Positions 28,113 through 37,725 of a DNA stretch of 64,000 bases are shown piece by piece. A program made the position numbers and the translations under genes. The number at the start of each line of letters is the position of its first letter. The stretch's first letter is position 1. The stretch spans positions 1 to 64,000 of the forward strand of contig NZ_QEWQ01000001.1 of the NCBI RefSeq assembly GCF_003121845.1, in the 5' to 3' direction. The notes beneath the pieces were generated by a model. It was not told the origin of the DNA, made no database searches, and was given only the letters and a program-made list of their open reading frames with translations. The stretch comes from Ignatzschineria ureiclastica (GTDB lineage Bacteria; Pseudomonadota; Gammaproteobacteria; Cardiobacteriales; Wohlfahrtiimonadaceae).

Positions 28113-28850
28113 TTACTTCTGTTCAAACCACTTGCTGTAGATCTCATCATATTGACCGTTCTCTTTGACGGTTTTTAATGCTTCATTGATCTCTTCAACA
28201 AGCGCTTTATTTCTTAAACCTGTACCAATGCCTAAACCTTGACCGAAGTATTTAGGATCAGTCACTTTCTCGCCTACCATCACAAAATTATCGTTGCCTT
28301 GAATATACTCATTGACTACTTCGCCATCGCCGAAGACGACATCTACACGACCTAGCGCTAAATCATTCATCGCTGACGGATATTGTGGGTATACAGAGAT
28401 ATCGCTACCATTGTAGGTATCTTTGATATATTGCTGATGCGTTGAACCGGAAAGAACGCCGATTTTTACATCTGCAACGTCATTGATTTTATCTGCTTTA
28501 TCTTTAGTCGTGATATAGATTGAGTAGTTTTGATAATAAGGGTCACTGAAGGCTAACTGTTTTGCACGCTCTTCAGTAATATCCATTCCTGAAATAACCG
28601 CATCGTAACGGCGGAGTCGAAGATTAGGGATCAATGCATCAAATTCTGCTTCAGAAAAAACACACTCTTTTTGCATCGCTTCACATACGGCATTCATCAG
28701 ATCGATATCAAAACCGAGTAATTCATTATTTTCCCCTTTATACTCAAAAGGAGGATATGCCGGGTTTGTACCGATATTTAATTTATCTTGTGCCATTGCT
28801 GTTGTGCTCATTAAGCCTGCAGCAAGTAGTAAAAGTCCTAATTTTTTCAT
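28113..28850 (-). CDS. artI: Periplasmic arginine/basic amino-acid binding protein (ArtI/ArtJ-like)
   Basis: A 245-residue solute-binding protein with an N-terminal signal peptide (KKLGLLLLAAGLMSTTAMA, cleavage after AMA). The family-3 binding-protein signature is GFDIDLMNAVCEAM. Further matches to ArtI are FDALIPNLRLRRYDAVISGMDIT, VFGDGEVVNEY and the C-terminal YDEIYSKWFEQK. It captures the amino acid in the periplasm for the ArtQM channel. GGAG precedes the ATG. It lies 217 bases after artP, leaving room for an internal regulatory signal that I could not identify. Confidence 0.93.
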   Translation of the reverse strand: MKKLGLLLLAAGLMSTTAMAQDKLNIGTNPAYPPFEYKGENNELLGFDIDLMNAVCEAMQKECVFSEAEFDALIPNLRLRRYDAVISGMDITEERAKQLAFSDPYYQNYSIYITTKDKADKINDVADVKIGVLSGSTHQQYIKDTYNGSDISVYPQYPSAMNDLALGRVDVVFGDGEVVNEYIQGNDNFVMVGEKVTDPKYFGQGLGIGTGLRNKALVEEINEALKTVKENGQYDEIYSKWFEQK

Positions 28851-29067
28851 AACTCAACTCCATCTATTATTTTTTATTGATGATCACTCTATTTTGATCA
28901 ATCCAATGATTCTTGACATTCAATGATTTTTGAATTGATCATTAAGTCATTGTCTTAATTGCTTTTTTATAACAAGAAGCATTAAGTTTGACTGAATCAG
29001 ATCCCTTATTTCCAAAAATCCCTTTGAAAATGAATCCTCATCTTTTGCAGTATAGCGCGAAGATTAT

Positions 29068-29793
29068 TTAATGGGAAAGATACTGTTTAAATTCTTCTGT
29101 TTTTGGCGAAACAAAGATTGATGCATCGCCCTCTTCCACAACTTTACCTTGCTCCATATACACCACATACGTTGCAATTCGTTTTGCAAAATCGACATCG
29201 TGCGTAACAACAATTTGCGTAATGCCTGTTTGTGCTAACTCTTCAATAATCGTTGCCACTTGTGACGTAATTTCAGGGTCGAGCGCCGCCGTAGGCTCAT
29301 CAAATAGCAGTACATCAGGGTCCATCATTAAGGCTCTTGCAATCGCCACTCGTTGCTGTTGACCCCCCGAGAGTTTCAGTGGGTAGCGATCTTCTAACCC
29401 TTCTAGCTTTAAAGAGTGAAGCGCTTCAACACCTCGTTTTTTCGCCTCTTCTAGAGACATTTTGCCTAATTTAACCGGCGCATAAGTGAGATTTTGTAAA
29501 ACGGTACGATGTGGCCAGAGATGATATTGCTGGAAGATCATTCCCACTTTCTGCCGAAGATCACGAATCGTCTTCTCAGAGATACTCTGCGAAAAATCAA
29601 ATTCAAAACCGGCAATCTCTAATTTCCCTTCTTTAGGGCGCTCAAGAATATTTAAAATTCGAAGCAGAGAGCTTTTACCTGCACCACTTGGGCCCAATAA
29701 CACAACAATCTCACCTTTTTTGGCTTGCAGTGAAACATCAAATAGTACTTGTGTTTCCCCATAAAAGTAGTTTAAGTCTTTCAGCTCAATCAT
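29068..29793 (-). CDS. artP: Arginine ABC transporter ATP-binding protein
   Basis: A 241-residue ABC ATPase closely resembling E. coli ArtP across its length. It shows Walker [10 protein letters not shown] (about 34-42), a [11 protein letters not shown]-loop region, signature [15 protein letters not shown], Walker [13 protein letters not shown] and the H-loop [10 protein letters not shown]. It ends FKQYLSH, as E. coli ArtP ends with NYLSH. It powers the ArtQM permease. It is the promoter-proximal gene in the order P-I-Q-M, the same as in E. coli. No ARG box was recognised upstream. Confidence 0.95.
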   Translation of the reverse strand: MIELKDLNYFYGETQVLFDVSLQAKKGEIVVLLGPSGAGKSSLLRILNILERPKEGKLEIAGFEFDFSQSISEKTIRDLRQKVGMIFQQYHLWPHRTVLQNLTYAPVKLGKMSLEEAKKRGVEALHSLKLEGLEDRYPLKLSGGQQQRVAIARALMMDPDVLLFDEPTAALDPEITSQVATIIEELAQTGITQIVVTHDVDFAKRIATYVVYMEQGKVVEEGDASIFVSPKTEEFKQYLSH

Positions 29794-30439
29794 TTCATCC
29801 TGTCTCTCTACTTAGTGCATCGATCATTAAAGTTAGTTAAAATTCTGTCATTCAACTCAGGCAATTAAACAATTAAAGTATTTCAAATCAAAGCATTTCA
29901 TCTGTGGCTTATCTTTAGAATAATGCCGATACCGATTTCTATGCCGATGTTGATCTTGATTGAATAACCCGCATTTTCAACTATTACATTTAATATGATA
30001 CGTGCGATTTATACTCATCCGATACTGGGTTTGTAACAATAGAATTATCCCCTGCTACCTCTCTATCACCCTATTTTGAGTATCGCGCTTCTTCTTTTTG
30101 ACTCATATTATTATTTTTAAACCTGCCTATTCTACGGTATTTTTTACTTTTCTGCTGAACCTTTTCCAAAATTTTCTACATCAGAGCAATATCAGAATCA
30201 TATCAGAGCCATACGAGGCTAATAATCGTATGATATTTATAGAAAAACTCTCTGCAACAATGAATTTCTCTGAAATAAAGTGCATCCAACATCGCAGAAA
30301 TAAAAGATACTTTGCGCCGATTAAAAGTTCTTTGCTAAGATGAGGAGAATTTTGTAAATATGCTGGGTATGGTAGCTATCTAAATCGCAATCCCATTCCC
30401 TAATTATCTATTTCACTACCTTTGTAGAGCACGACGACC
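29794..30439. other. Intergenic region between artP and the P-loop gene
   Basis: A 646-base divergent gap, unusually long for this window. It contains several copies of the word GCCGAT around 29935-29955, but no clear hairpin terminator, repeat element or RNA gene. A TTG-initiated 81-codon frame at 30098-30343 has no ribosome site and composition like its surroundings, so I do not call it. The promoters of both flanking units must lie here. Confidence 0.4.
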
Positions 30440-31285
30440 ATGACTAAACAAGATCGCCTATTACAACTTCTCAATCAGCCTCAAAAACGCATTGCCCTTA
30501 TGGGAATGAGTGGTGTTGGAAAAACGCATCTCTCCAAAAAGATGCCGGCATCTCAATGGTTTCACTACTCTATTGACTACCGCATTGGTAGTTTTCATCT
30601 CAAAGAAGCAATTCATGACTTCCTATTAGAAGCAGCGCTTGAGCAACCTCTGTTAGCGAATCTGATTCGACAAGGAGCCATCTCAGTACAATCGCAGCTC
30701 ACTATTAGTAATTTAGCGCCACTCTCCGCTTATCTTGGAATGGTCGGTAATGAAGCACTCGGCGGCCGTCCACTTGAGCTCTTTTTAGAGCGACTAGAAA
30801 AACACCGTTTAGCAGAGATTGCAGCAGTCAAAGATATCCCCTATTTTGAGCAAAAAGCCTCTAAGCTTCTCAAGTTCCCCCATTTTATGATTGATTTAAG
30901 TGGTAGCTTTTGTGAGTTACAAGATGAAGAGAGTTGGGATCTGATTGGTCAGCAATCGCTCTTGGTCTATCTCAAGGCTTCAGAGAAGGCCAAAAACTAT
31001 CTCATTGAACGGGCGGTGACCCATCCTAAACCGCTCTATTATCAGCGGGATTTCCTACTCCCTAAAATCACCGAATACCTTGCAAATAACCAATTAAATG
31101 GCCCTGAAGAGATTGATCCTGCTGATTTTACCCGTTGGATTTTCCCTCAATTGATCGAGCACCGACTAGCACTCTATGAGATGCTTGCAGAACGATATGG
31201 TGTTACGATTGATGCAGAAAAACTCTATCACGTTGCTAATGAAACCCAATTTTTTGAACTAATTAAGGAAGCAATTTATGGATAA
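30440..31285 (+). CDS. P-loop ATPase-like protein of unknown function
   Basis: A 281-residue protein with a clear Walker A at residues 22-29 (GMSGVGKT, followed by HLSKKM). The candidate Walker B strand is FPHFMIDLSG (about 147-156). The rest is helical, with no HTH, membrane segment or signal peptide. It resembles a small shikimate- or nucleotide-kinase-like ATPase. The last eight bases overlap the start of the Mth938-domain gene, so the two are translationally coupled and may act together. I do not know a function, and no substrate motif was recognised. The region before the ATG lacks a strong ribosome site. Confidence 0.8.
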   Translation: MTKQDRLLQLLNQPQKRIALMGMSGVGKTHLSKKMPASQWFHYSIDYRIGSFHLKEAIHDFLLEAALEQPLLANLIRQGAISVQSQLTISNLAPLSAYLGMVGNEALGGRPLELFLERLEKHRLAEIAAVKDIPYFEQKASKLLKFPHFMIDLSGSFCELQDEESWDLIGQQSLLVYLKASEKAKNYLIERAVTHPKPLYYQRDFLLPKITEYLANNQLNGPEEIDPADFTRWIFPQLIEHRLALYEMLAERYGVTIDAEKLYHVANETQFFELIKEAIYG

Positions 31286-31685
31286 TCAAGCAGGCGCTAC
31301 CATCAAAAAAGAGGTAACCGATAATCTTCATATTAAGAGCTATGCCCCAAACTTCTTCCGTCTAAACGATGAGAGCGAATGGCACAATACATCGATTTTG
31401 TTACAAAACAAAGAAGTCTTAACAGATACCACATTACTCCCCGCCACATTTGATGAGATTACCGAGGCACATATTCAAGCTTGGATTTCTCGAAAACCGA
31501 CACTTGTTCTAATCGGTACCGGCAATAAAATGGAGTTTCTCGCTCCACAATGGCGCGCACTACTCTATCAAAATGGCATTGGCGTTGAAACAATGGCCAC
31601 AGAATCTCTCTGCCGGACATTTGCGATTTTAGCAGCCGAAGATCGTAATGCACTTGGAGTCTTCTTCCCCATCATCGAAGCATAA
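31278..31685 (+). CDS. Mth938-like domain protein (DUF498, NDUFAF3-related)
   Basis: A 135-residue single-domain protein of the Mth938/DUF498 family. The core is KPTLVLIGTGNKMEFL, then a helix, and the end is NALGVFFPIIEA. The family includes the human complex I assembly factor NDUFAF3 and many bacterial proteins of unknown function, often near secretion or respiratory genes. AAGGAAG precedes the ATG, which lies within the last codons of the upstream P-loop gene (eight-base overlap). A terminator follows. A MidA-type protein, homologue of the other assembly factor NDUFAF7, is encoded at 43.3 kb. Confidence 0.87.
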   Translation: MDNQAGATIKKEVTDNLHIKSYAPNFFRLNDESEWHNTSILLQNKEVLTDTTLLPATFDEITEAHIQAWISRKPTLVLIGTGNKMEFLAPQWRALLYQNGIGVETMATESLCRTFAILAAEDRNALGVFFPIIEA

Positions 31686-31799
31686 TTAGCCAATATAGTC
31701 TCTTCTATGAATAGTTGTAAGACTGATGATTACGCGAGTCTAAAAGAGAGTCATTCACCTAATCCACTCTAATCTAATTGACTCTAAAAATGCTCAATA

Positions 31800-31831
31800 A
31801 AAAACCCGCAGCCTTTATGGTTACGGGTTTT
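31800..31831 (+). terminator. Terminator after the Mth938-domain gene
   Basis: The outer stem AAAACCCG / CGGGTTTT has a 15-base interior and lies about 115 bases after the stop. The short T-run is provided by the stem itself. Confidence 0.6.
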
Positions 31832-32221
31832 GCACATCATCTTGATGCTAATCTCTTCCTTGATTGCTATGATCCTTCATAACAACCTCTCAATTCTGTG
31901 CATCCTGCACACCTCATCCTGAGAATTGACCGAATAATCCATCAATGTTGAACGCTCTCCTGAGATTGAGGGAAACTCCTATTTCATCCTTGAGATGTAA
32001 CATCCTTGCTACGTGAATTAATTTTAATATTAATGTGTTAGCGGTTCCAATTAAAAAAATTAATCATATTTTAAAGTTTTATCACAAAAATAGTGGTAAT
32101 AAACCCCTAAATAAACATTTATTCACCATTTGTGAATACCTCAATAAACAACGAATTCCCCTTCCACTATTTGTTCAAATATCTTTTAAAATATCTTCTA
32201 AGCGAAATATCATCATCTTTC
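31832..32221. other. Intergenic region left of MITE copy B
   Basis: Nearly 400 bases without a supported gene. A GTG-started 64-codon frame at 32035-32229 has no ribosome site and runs into the repeat element, so I reject it. No other structure was recognised. Confidence 0.4.
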
Positions 32222-32382
32222 TAGAGTAATGTCGGTTTAAAATAAGTTTATTTAAAATAAGTTTATTTAAAATAAGCTTATTTAAATGCCAGCGCATCGG
32301 CTGTAATAAGTGAGGAAGCCATTCTATCCGGCATCTTGCAAATGTTGTTTAAAATTCTTTTTCTTAAACCAAATTTACTATA
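32222..32382. repeat. MITE-like element, copy B (161 bp, with internal 15-bp expansion)
   Basis: The left end TAGAGTAATGTCGGTTTAA and the right end TTAAACCAAATTTACTATA are the same inverted ends as copy A, with one base changed in the left TATAG. The AATAAGCTTATT box is expanded to three tandem 15-base units (AAATAAGTTTATTTA type) at about 32238-32285. The GAGGAAGCCATTCTAT and CCGGCATCTTGCAA core is retained, and the right arm is shortened relative to copy A. Confidence 0.8.
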
Positions 32383-32407
32383 CCTAACCGTTAAACGATA
32401 AAACAAA

Positions 32408-32458
32408 AAAGAAGCAGATTCAAGAAAATCCCTCTGACTCTCTTGCCTCTGCTTCTTT
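32408..32458 (-). terminator. Terminator downstream of ttrA
   Basis: The 11-base-pair stem AAAGAAGCAGA / TCTGCTTCTTT has a 29-base loop and is followed on the minus strand by TTTTTTGTTT. It lies 105 bases past the ttrA stop. The loop is long, so strength is uncertain. Confidence 0.6.
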
Positions 32459-32562
32459 AAACGCCGCAATATAGTGATTGAATAAAACTGATTTATAAAC
32501 TCATTTTTATAGCCTCATTTTATAGGCTCATCGTTTATCCGCTTATAATGATTTGCTGATGA

Positions 32563-35500
32563 TTACAGTTTTACAATACGTGCTGGAATACCTTGCCGTA
32601 CAGCTGCTCCTGTTGCCCAATCAAGCCAAGGAGCAGGGATTGGGCGAGATGGATCTGCAACGGCTAAATCATTTAGATTTAAGCCACTGCCCACATGCTG
32701 ACTAAATTGCATCGGAACACCATCGATCATATGCGCTCTAGCACCCACATCACGCCGGCCATAACCATGTTCTACCGCTAATACGCCTGGTTTAACACCA
32801 TCGAGAATCATAATTTGTGCTTCTTGCGCGCCATTAGGCGACTCAATTCGAACAAGATCTCCATTCTCAATATTCCATTTCAAAGCATCCACTTCGCTAA
32901 TTGCAACAATATTCGTCGGCTTAATCATTCGTAATCGTAATGTTGAACCTGAAGTACTGCTCACAATATTCGATTTAAAAGAGGTTAATAGCAGTGGCCA
33001 CTCCTGTTTCGGAAATCTCTCCTCTACACTACTGCCATCTGCAAATCGTGGCGGATAATAGGTTGGCACACCACTATAGCGCTCACCATTGGCAAAATGT
33101 CGATGAACACCTACCGTCTCATTCCAAAGCTGTAAAGTTGGTGCCCACTTCTTCGTCATAAGATCCCCTTGCCAGCCGGTATCATAACCCGCAAATCTGC
33201 CACCACGCGCATAGACATAAGCCACCCGCATCTGCTCTTCGGGCTTTAAGACCCTTTCAATCGCCGGCATAATTCGATCAACGCCGGTAAGGACTAATTC
33301 TTGACGATTTGATTCAGGTACTGGCGAACCATCAAAGGCCATATTAGCGGCTGCTTTAAGATAGAAATCTTCCGTTGTATTCACAGGGTAGAGTTTTCCG
33401 GCGCTATCGGCAATGGCATTCTCTCCAAATCCTGGTAGTTCCATCTTTTTCGCCACTTCAATAAAGAAACTCTCCATCGAAATGGGGCGACCCGCTTGAT
33501 CCTTTTCAACACGAGGTTCTACAATCGGCCATCTAGCTGTCGAAGTTTTAAAAGGCACACCAGCCCAGGCATTACCAAAGCCCCAGCTCTCAAAATTATG
33601 AGTATCAGGAACAATATAATCCGCCATTGCTGTCGTTTCATTAATAAAGGCATCTACAGCAATAAAGAGTGGCAGTACTTTAGGATCTGCTAATTTATCA
33701 AGCAGTAATTCTCTAAATCCGGCAATACCATAAACTGGATTGGTCATATTACTAATCCAAGCTTTAAGCGGATAAGGATCAGCATTGAGTGCTGAGATCA
33801 ACATCTCGGTGGCTTGCCCGCCGGCAAAAGGATACCAAGGACGACTTGCAGGATAGGGGTTCTCTCCTTTCGCTTTCCGTGTTTTATACTCAGTGGAGCT
33901 CTCATAAGGCTTCTTCGCACGTCCAATCATAATGCCTTTAGGCTGAACCATTCCTGGAAATGTTTCAAAATTGTAACGAGGACCTGCCGCATAATCGGCA
34001 TATTTCCCGCCATTAACGTGCATCCCTCCTTTATAATTCATATTACCAATTAAGACATTGAGTGCCATTACAGACCAAGTATTATAAAAACCATTACCGC
34101 TCATCATCCCACCATGAGTAATCACTGCGGCTTTATGGCCATGGCTTGTAAACTTACGAGCTAATCCTGTAATTGTCTCAACGGGCACTCCACAAAATTC
34201 ACTATATTCCTCAAGGCTAAACTTATCGGCTGATTGCTTTAATAAGTGAAAACTAGTCGCAACAGCCACATTACTCCCATCGGGTAGAGCCACATTACCG
34301 GTATAGTCGAGCACACCTTTCTCAATCGTATCGATATCTTGCAGGAAATGGCTCACTGAATCTACCGCTAAAATCGGACTATTTCCTCGTTCTCCACCCT
34401 CAATATCCGCTAAACGTAAAAACTGACCATATAGCGGATGATCTTCCGAAGTTACGACTAAATGCGTGGCATTGGAATGACTTGGGAATTTTGAGACTTC
34501 CATGCCTGCTTTACCAGGGACACTTAAGTAAGCATCGTTGTAACGTTTCTCATCGAGAATATAACGAATCATTGCCATCGCCATCGCTGAATCGGTACCA
34601 GGCAAAATTGGAATCCAAGTGTTATTCGCCGTCGCTAATGTATTGGTCATCGGTAAATTAGGAGCAACTACGGCATAACTAAAATCTTGTGCTGATTTAG
34701 TACGCGCTTTTGCTAATAACCGTCCTTGACGTTTAAATGGGTTTCCCGATTGTGCCGGTGATGTTCCCATAAAAATGGCAAATTCGACATTATCTAAATC
34801 TGGTTTCGCATGGGCATTTTTATTCATATCGTTCATTAATGCCCCAGAACCTAATCGATACGCTAAACCACAATAAGCACCATGCGCCGTAAAGTTTCGA
34901 GTACCAAAAGCATTATTAGCGAAACGCTTTACAAAAAATTCCCGCCCTTCATTACCGGCATTCGATACTAATAGCTGATTCGCTTTCACTCCATATTCCG
35001 GATTTTCAGGATCAATCAAAGTTTCTAAATCTCGAATTGCCTTTAAACCATCGACATGACCCTCACCAAACAGGTCACCCCCATTGACTACTTCATCAAT
35101 CAATTGTTCAAAGCTAATTCTCTCCCACTTCCCTTCGCCTCGTTTTCCAACCCGCTTTAACGGCCAAAGTACGCGATAAGGACTTGATACAGATTCCCCC
35201 ATCTGTGCACCACGAGCACATGCAGTAGAGCGATCCTCTAAACCACTTTCCCCACCAAGCTTCACCCAGGCTTCATTGATCGGCATTGTATAGTTAAATT
35301 GCTCTTCATTCGAGAGCGGATGATAAGGATTACCGGCGATACGAATCACTTCATTTTTAGCTTTATCGACCCGAACACGCACACCGCAAACAGTCCAACA
35401 ACCAAAGCATTGCGTATTAGCCATCGCTTGTGCGGGATTTTGTACCCATTGACCATTCTCTATATCGCCCTCAACCTGTAACGCATTACCAAAAATAGCA

Positions 35501-35757
35501 TTTTCAGTAGGCTCTGCCGAAGTACCCTCTACTAACCCTGTCACTATATTTTTAACAGTATTACTATAGCCCACCGCAAATGCCGCAAGCCCGCCGGCAG
35601 CCGCAACGCCTTTTACCACATTACGTCGTTTTTGACGTGCCGAATCCTCTGTAGAAGCGCTATGATCTCCTGTTTCCATTGCAACATTATTCAATTGCTC
35701 TTGATTATTGGGCGCTTGATGTGACTCTTCTCTGTTGTGATCTTTGTTATAACTCAT
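32563..35757 (-). CDS. ttrA: Tetrathionate reductase catalytic subunit TtrA (molybdopterin oxidoreductase)
   Basis: A 1064-residue Mo-bisMGD enzyme that reduces tetrathionate to thiosulfate in the periplasm. A twin-arginine signal (KRRNVVKGVAAAGGLAAFAVG, about 43-63) follows a 40-residue polar extension. The N-terminal [4Fe-4S] site reads TQCFGCWTVCGVRV, with a further Cys in STACARGAQ. TAHGAYCGLAYR is a likely molybdenum-ligand region. The C-terminal MGD-binding domain contains TSGSTLRLRMIKPTNIVAIS. It is the third gene of ttrBCA, as in Salmonella, 118 bases after ttrC. The family also includes arsenate and thiosulfate reductases, but the complete ttrS/ttrR neighbourhood favours tetrathionate. 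Confidence 0.93.
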   Translation of the reverse strand: MSYNKDHNREESHQAPNNQEQLNNVAMETGDHSASTEDSARQKRRNVVKGVAAAGGLAAFAVGYSNTVKNIVTGLVEGTSAEPTENAIFGNALQVEGDIENGQWVQNPAQAMANTQCFGCWTVCGVRVRVDKAKNEVIRIAGNPYHPLSNEEQFNYTMPINEAWVKLGGESGLEDRSTACARGAQMGESVSSPYRVLWPLKRVGKRGEGKWERISFEQLIDEVVNGGDLFGEGHVDGLKAIRDLETLIDPENPEYGVKANQLLVSNAGNEGREFFVKRFANNAFGTRNFTAHGAYCGLAYRLGSGALMNDMNKNAHAKPDLDNVEFAIFMGTSPAQSGNPFKRQGRLLAKARTKSAQDFSYAVVAPNLPMTNTLATANNTWIPILPGTDSAMAMAMIRYILDEKRYNDAYLSVPGKAGMEVSKFPSHSNATHLVVTSEDHPLYGQFLRLADIEGGERGNSPILAVDSVSHFLQDIDTIEKGVLDYTGNVALPDGSNVAVATSFHLLKQSADKFSLEEYSEFCGVPVETITGLARKFTSHGHKAAVITHGGMMSGNGFYNTWSVMALNVLIGNMNYKGGMHVNGGKYADYAAGPRYNFETFPGMVQPKGIMIGRAKKPYESSTEYKTRKAKGENPYPASRPWYPFAGGQATEMLISALNADPYPLKAWISNMTNPVYGIAGFRELLLDKLADPKVLPLFIAVDAFINETTAMADYIVPDTHNFESWGFGNAWAGVPFKTSTARWPIVEPRVEKDQAGRPISMESFFIEVAKKMELPGFGENAIADSAGKLYPVNTTEDFYLKAAANMAFDGSPVPESNRQELVLTGVDRIMPAIERVLKPEEQMRVAYVYARGGRFAGYDTGWQGDLMTKKWAPTLQLWNETVGVHRHFANGERYSGVPTYYPPRFADGSSVEERFPKQEWPLLLTSFKSNIVSSTSGSTLRLRMIKPTNIVAISEVDALKWNIENGDLVRIESPNGAQEAQIMILDGVKPGVLAVEHGYGRRDVGARAHMIDGVPMQFSQHVGSGLNLNDLAVADPSRPIPAPWLDWATGAAVRQGIPARIVKL

Positions 35758-35875
35758 AATTTCTCAGCCTCGCTTATATCTTTCTTATATCTTTTTATTC
35801 AGAACAATATCTGCCTTAATTGACTCAATTGTTTTAACTACCTTGAACTACCTCATAGACACGATTATCTAGATA

Positions 35876-36988
35876 TTAAGCGGGTTGCTGACCTCCTTCT
35901 ACTTGACTAAGGCGAGGGGAAAACTTGAACCAGTTATCCTGTAATAGACTCCAAACGATGACGAGCATAGTAAGCCACAACCCAAAGGTTGATAAAATCC
36001 CTAAGAACCCACTAAAGCCCCAATCTAAGTGATAAGGATTAATCACAATATTGTATTTTGGTAATGTTTGTGTCTGCATCAAAATTGCCCAACGAATAGT
36101 CCACGCTAATGAGAGCGACATTAAAGCTAATAAGAGATCGACCCAACGACAATGAAGACGGCGCTGATTAAAATTCATTAAGCTATAGATTAAGAGCAGC
36201 GCCCAGTAGATAAAGAGGCTAATCCCAATAGTCCACCAAACAGACCCATTATTGGGAAGATCTCTAAAAGCGGCTCCGGCAGGGGAATCACTTATCGCCC
36301 ACCCGATAAGTGCAACAGCAACGCCGAGTAGTGCTACCACTTGAATACGACTTAAAATTGCTGTTTCATTAGGTTGAATGGCCCATCTTGATGAAAAGGC
36401 ACACCAAGCTTTCACACACATCGGAACCACTTGTAGTGCCGTAAAAAAGAGTGCCCAAGGTAACCAAGGTGTAAACCATAATGCTTGTGATTTAAGCACA
36501 TTGAGTTCTTTTCCGGTATAAAGCAGAATCATAAAAGCCGATACTAATAGCCCCATTGCTGTCCAAGGAAGCCATTGAGAGGCATTAAAACTCCCCCAAT
36601 GCAGTGCTCGAAACCATTTATAAGTCCCTTCTTTACTACTGTTTTCTCGTAATAAAAGTAGGAATTGTAGGATTAAAAAGAGAACAAATAACGGCACAAA
36701 TAGTGCGCCGATCCACATCCAAGACCAAGGGGCCATCTGTGTATAGAAGTTAATAAAGCGCCCGGGCTGATGAAGATCTGCTAATAGTGCAATAGGTCCG
36801 ACAATACCGGCGGTAATTCCAAAACCTACCACGACTAATTCTAAGGATCTCAATTCACCATGTTTCCACCAACGCAATCCAACAGCAATCAGTGCACTAC
36901 TTGCTGCAATGCCGATAAAGAAGAAGTATTGCACCGCCCAAGGAAGCCATGCGATATCTTGAGGTAAGGTTAATAATTCCCGAATCAT
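35876..36988 (-). CDS. ttrC: Tetrathionate reductase membrane subunit TtrC (NrfD-like)
   Basis: A 370-residue polytopic membrane protein of the NrfD/PsrC type with about nine hydrophobic helices. It oxidises quinol and passes electrons to TtrB. I set the start at the ATG at 36988, residue 7 of the longer open frame. GGAG lies eight bases before it, and it forms the classic ATGA overlap with the ttrB stop codon, indicating coupled translation. Conserved features are the N-terminal WLPWAVQYFFFIGIAASSAL helix and the LLADLHQPGRFINF loop, typical of NrfD proteins. Confidence 0.92.
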   Translation of the reverse strand: MIRELLTLPQDIAWLPWAVQYFFFIGIAASSALIAVGLRWWKHGELRSLELVVVGFGITAGIVGPIALLADLHQPGRFINFYTQMAPWSWMWIGALFVPLFVLFLILQFLLLLRENSSKEGTYKWFRALHWGSFNASQWLPWTAMGLLVSAFMILLYTGKELNVLKSQALWFTPWLPWALFFTALQVVPMCVKAWCAFSSRWAIQPNETAILSRIQVVALLGVAVALIGWAISDSPAGAAFRDLPNNGSVWWTIGISLFIYWALLLIYSLMNFNQRRLHCRWVDLLLALMSLSLAWTIRWAILMQTQTLPKYNIVINPYHLDWGFSGFLGILSTFGLWLTMLVIVWSLLQDNWFKFSPRLSQVEGGQQPA

Positions 36989-37725
36989 AATACAATCTCC
37001 TGCCATAACATTGCTTGCCCTTGTACTTGCGATTGGAACGCTTCATCAAGGCCGATATAGAAGACTTGTGGCATAGTACCCTGCGCAGGTTTAAGGACTT
37101 TAATTTCATCCTCAAACTCCACCAACATTTTGCTGATCGTACTATTAGGGTCTTTCATATCCCCAATAATCCGCGCACCCCCGACACAAGACTCCACACA
37201 TGCCGGTAATAACCCTGCATCTAATCGATGAGCACAGAAAGTACATTTATCTGCCGTACCCGTTTCCTCATTAATAAAACGTGCCTCATAAGGACAAGCC
37301 TGTACACAATAAGCACAACCCACACAAATTTTATTATCGACAACTACAATGCCATCTTCCCGTTGATAAGTGGCTTGGGTTGGGCAGACAGGAACGCATG
37401 GCGGATTATCACAATGATTACAAAGTCTTGGTAATACCACATTTGTCGCTTGATCTTGAGCTTCATCAATTACCTGATATTGACGAACAGTGGTTCTAAA
37501 TTGCCCAGCTGGCATCTGATTTTCCACAGTACAGCTTACGGTACAAGCCTGACAACCGATACAGCGCCGCAGATCGACAATCATGCCATAGCGTTTATTA
37601 GGATCCCCCTCTCTACGAGGCGGCACTCTCTTTGCTTCGGCCCTAGCCTCTTTGAGCGTTAATACCGTAGCTCCTACGGTTAAAGCTCCGATCTGTTTTA
37701 ATAAATTACGACGAGTAATACTCAT
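36985..37725 (-). CDS. ttrB: Tetrathionate reductase iron-sulfur subunit TtrB
   Basis: A 246-residue ferredoxin-like subunit with four cysteine clusters for four [4Fe-4S] centres: CIGCQACTVSC, CNHCDNPPCVPVC, CVGCAYCVQAC and CTFCAHRLDAGLLPACVESC. It starts with a twin-arginine signal (ITRRNLLKQIGALTVGATVL), so it is exported folded, probably together with TtrA. It wires the membrane quinol oxidase TtrC to TtrA. AAGGAGAG precedes the ATG. It is the first gene of the ttrBCA operon and diverges from ttrSR across a 576-base gap. Confidence 0.95.
   Translation of the reverse strand: MSITRRNLLKQIGALTVGATVLTLKEARAEAKRVPPRREGDPNKRYGMIVDLRRCIGCQACTVSCTVENQMPAGQFRTTVRQYQVIDEAQDQATNVVLPRLCNHCDNPPCVPVCPTQATYQREDGIVVVDNKICVGCAYCVQACPYEARFINEETGTADKCTFCAHRLDAGLLPACVESCVGGARIIGDMKDPNSTISKMLVEFEDEIKVLKPAQGTMPQVFYIGLDEAFQSQVQGQAMLWQEIVL

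Noticed and set aside
30098-30343. 81-codon open frame between artP and the P-loop gene
   Set aside because: TTG start, no ribosome site, and no domain or signal peptide that would support it.
32035-32229. 64-codon open frame left of the MITE copy B
   Set aside because: GTG start without a ribosome site, and its end runs into the repeat element.
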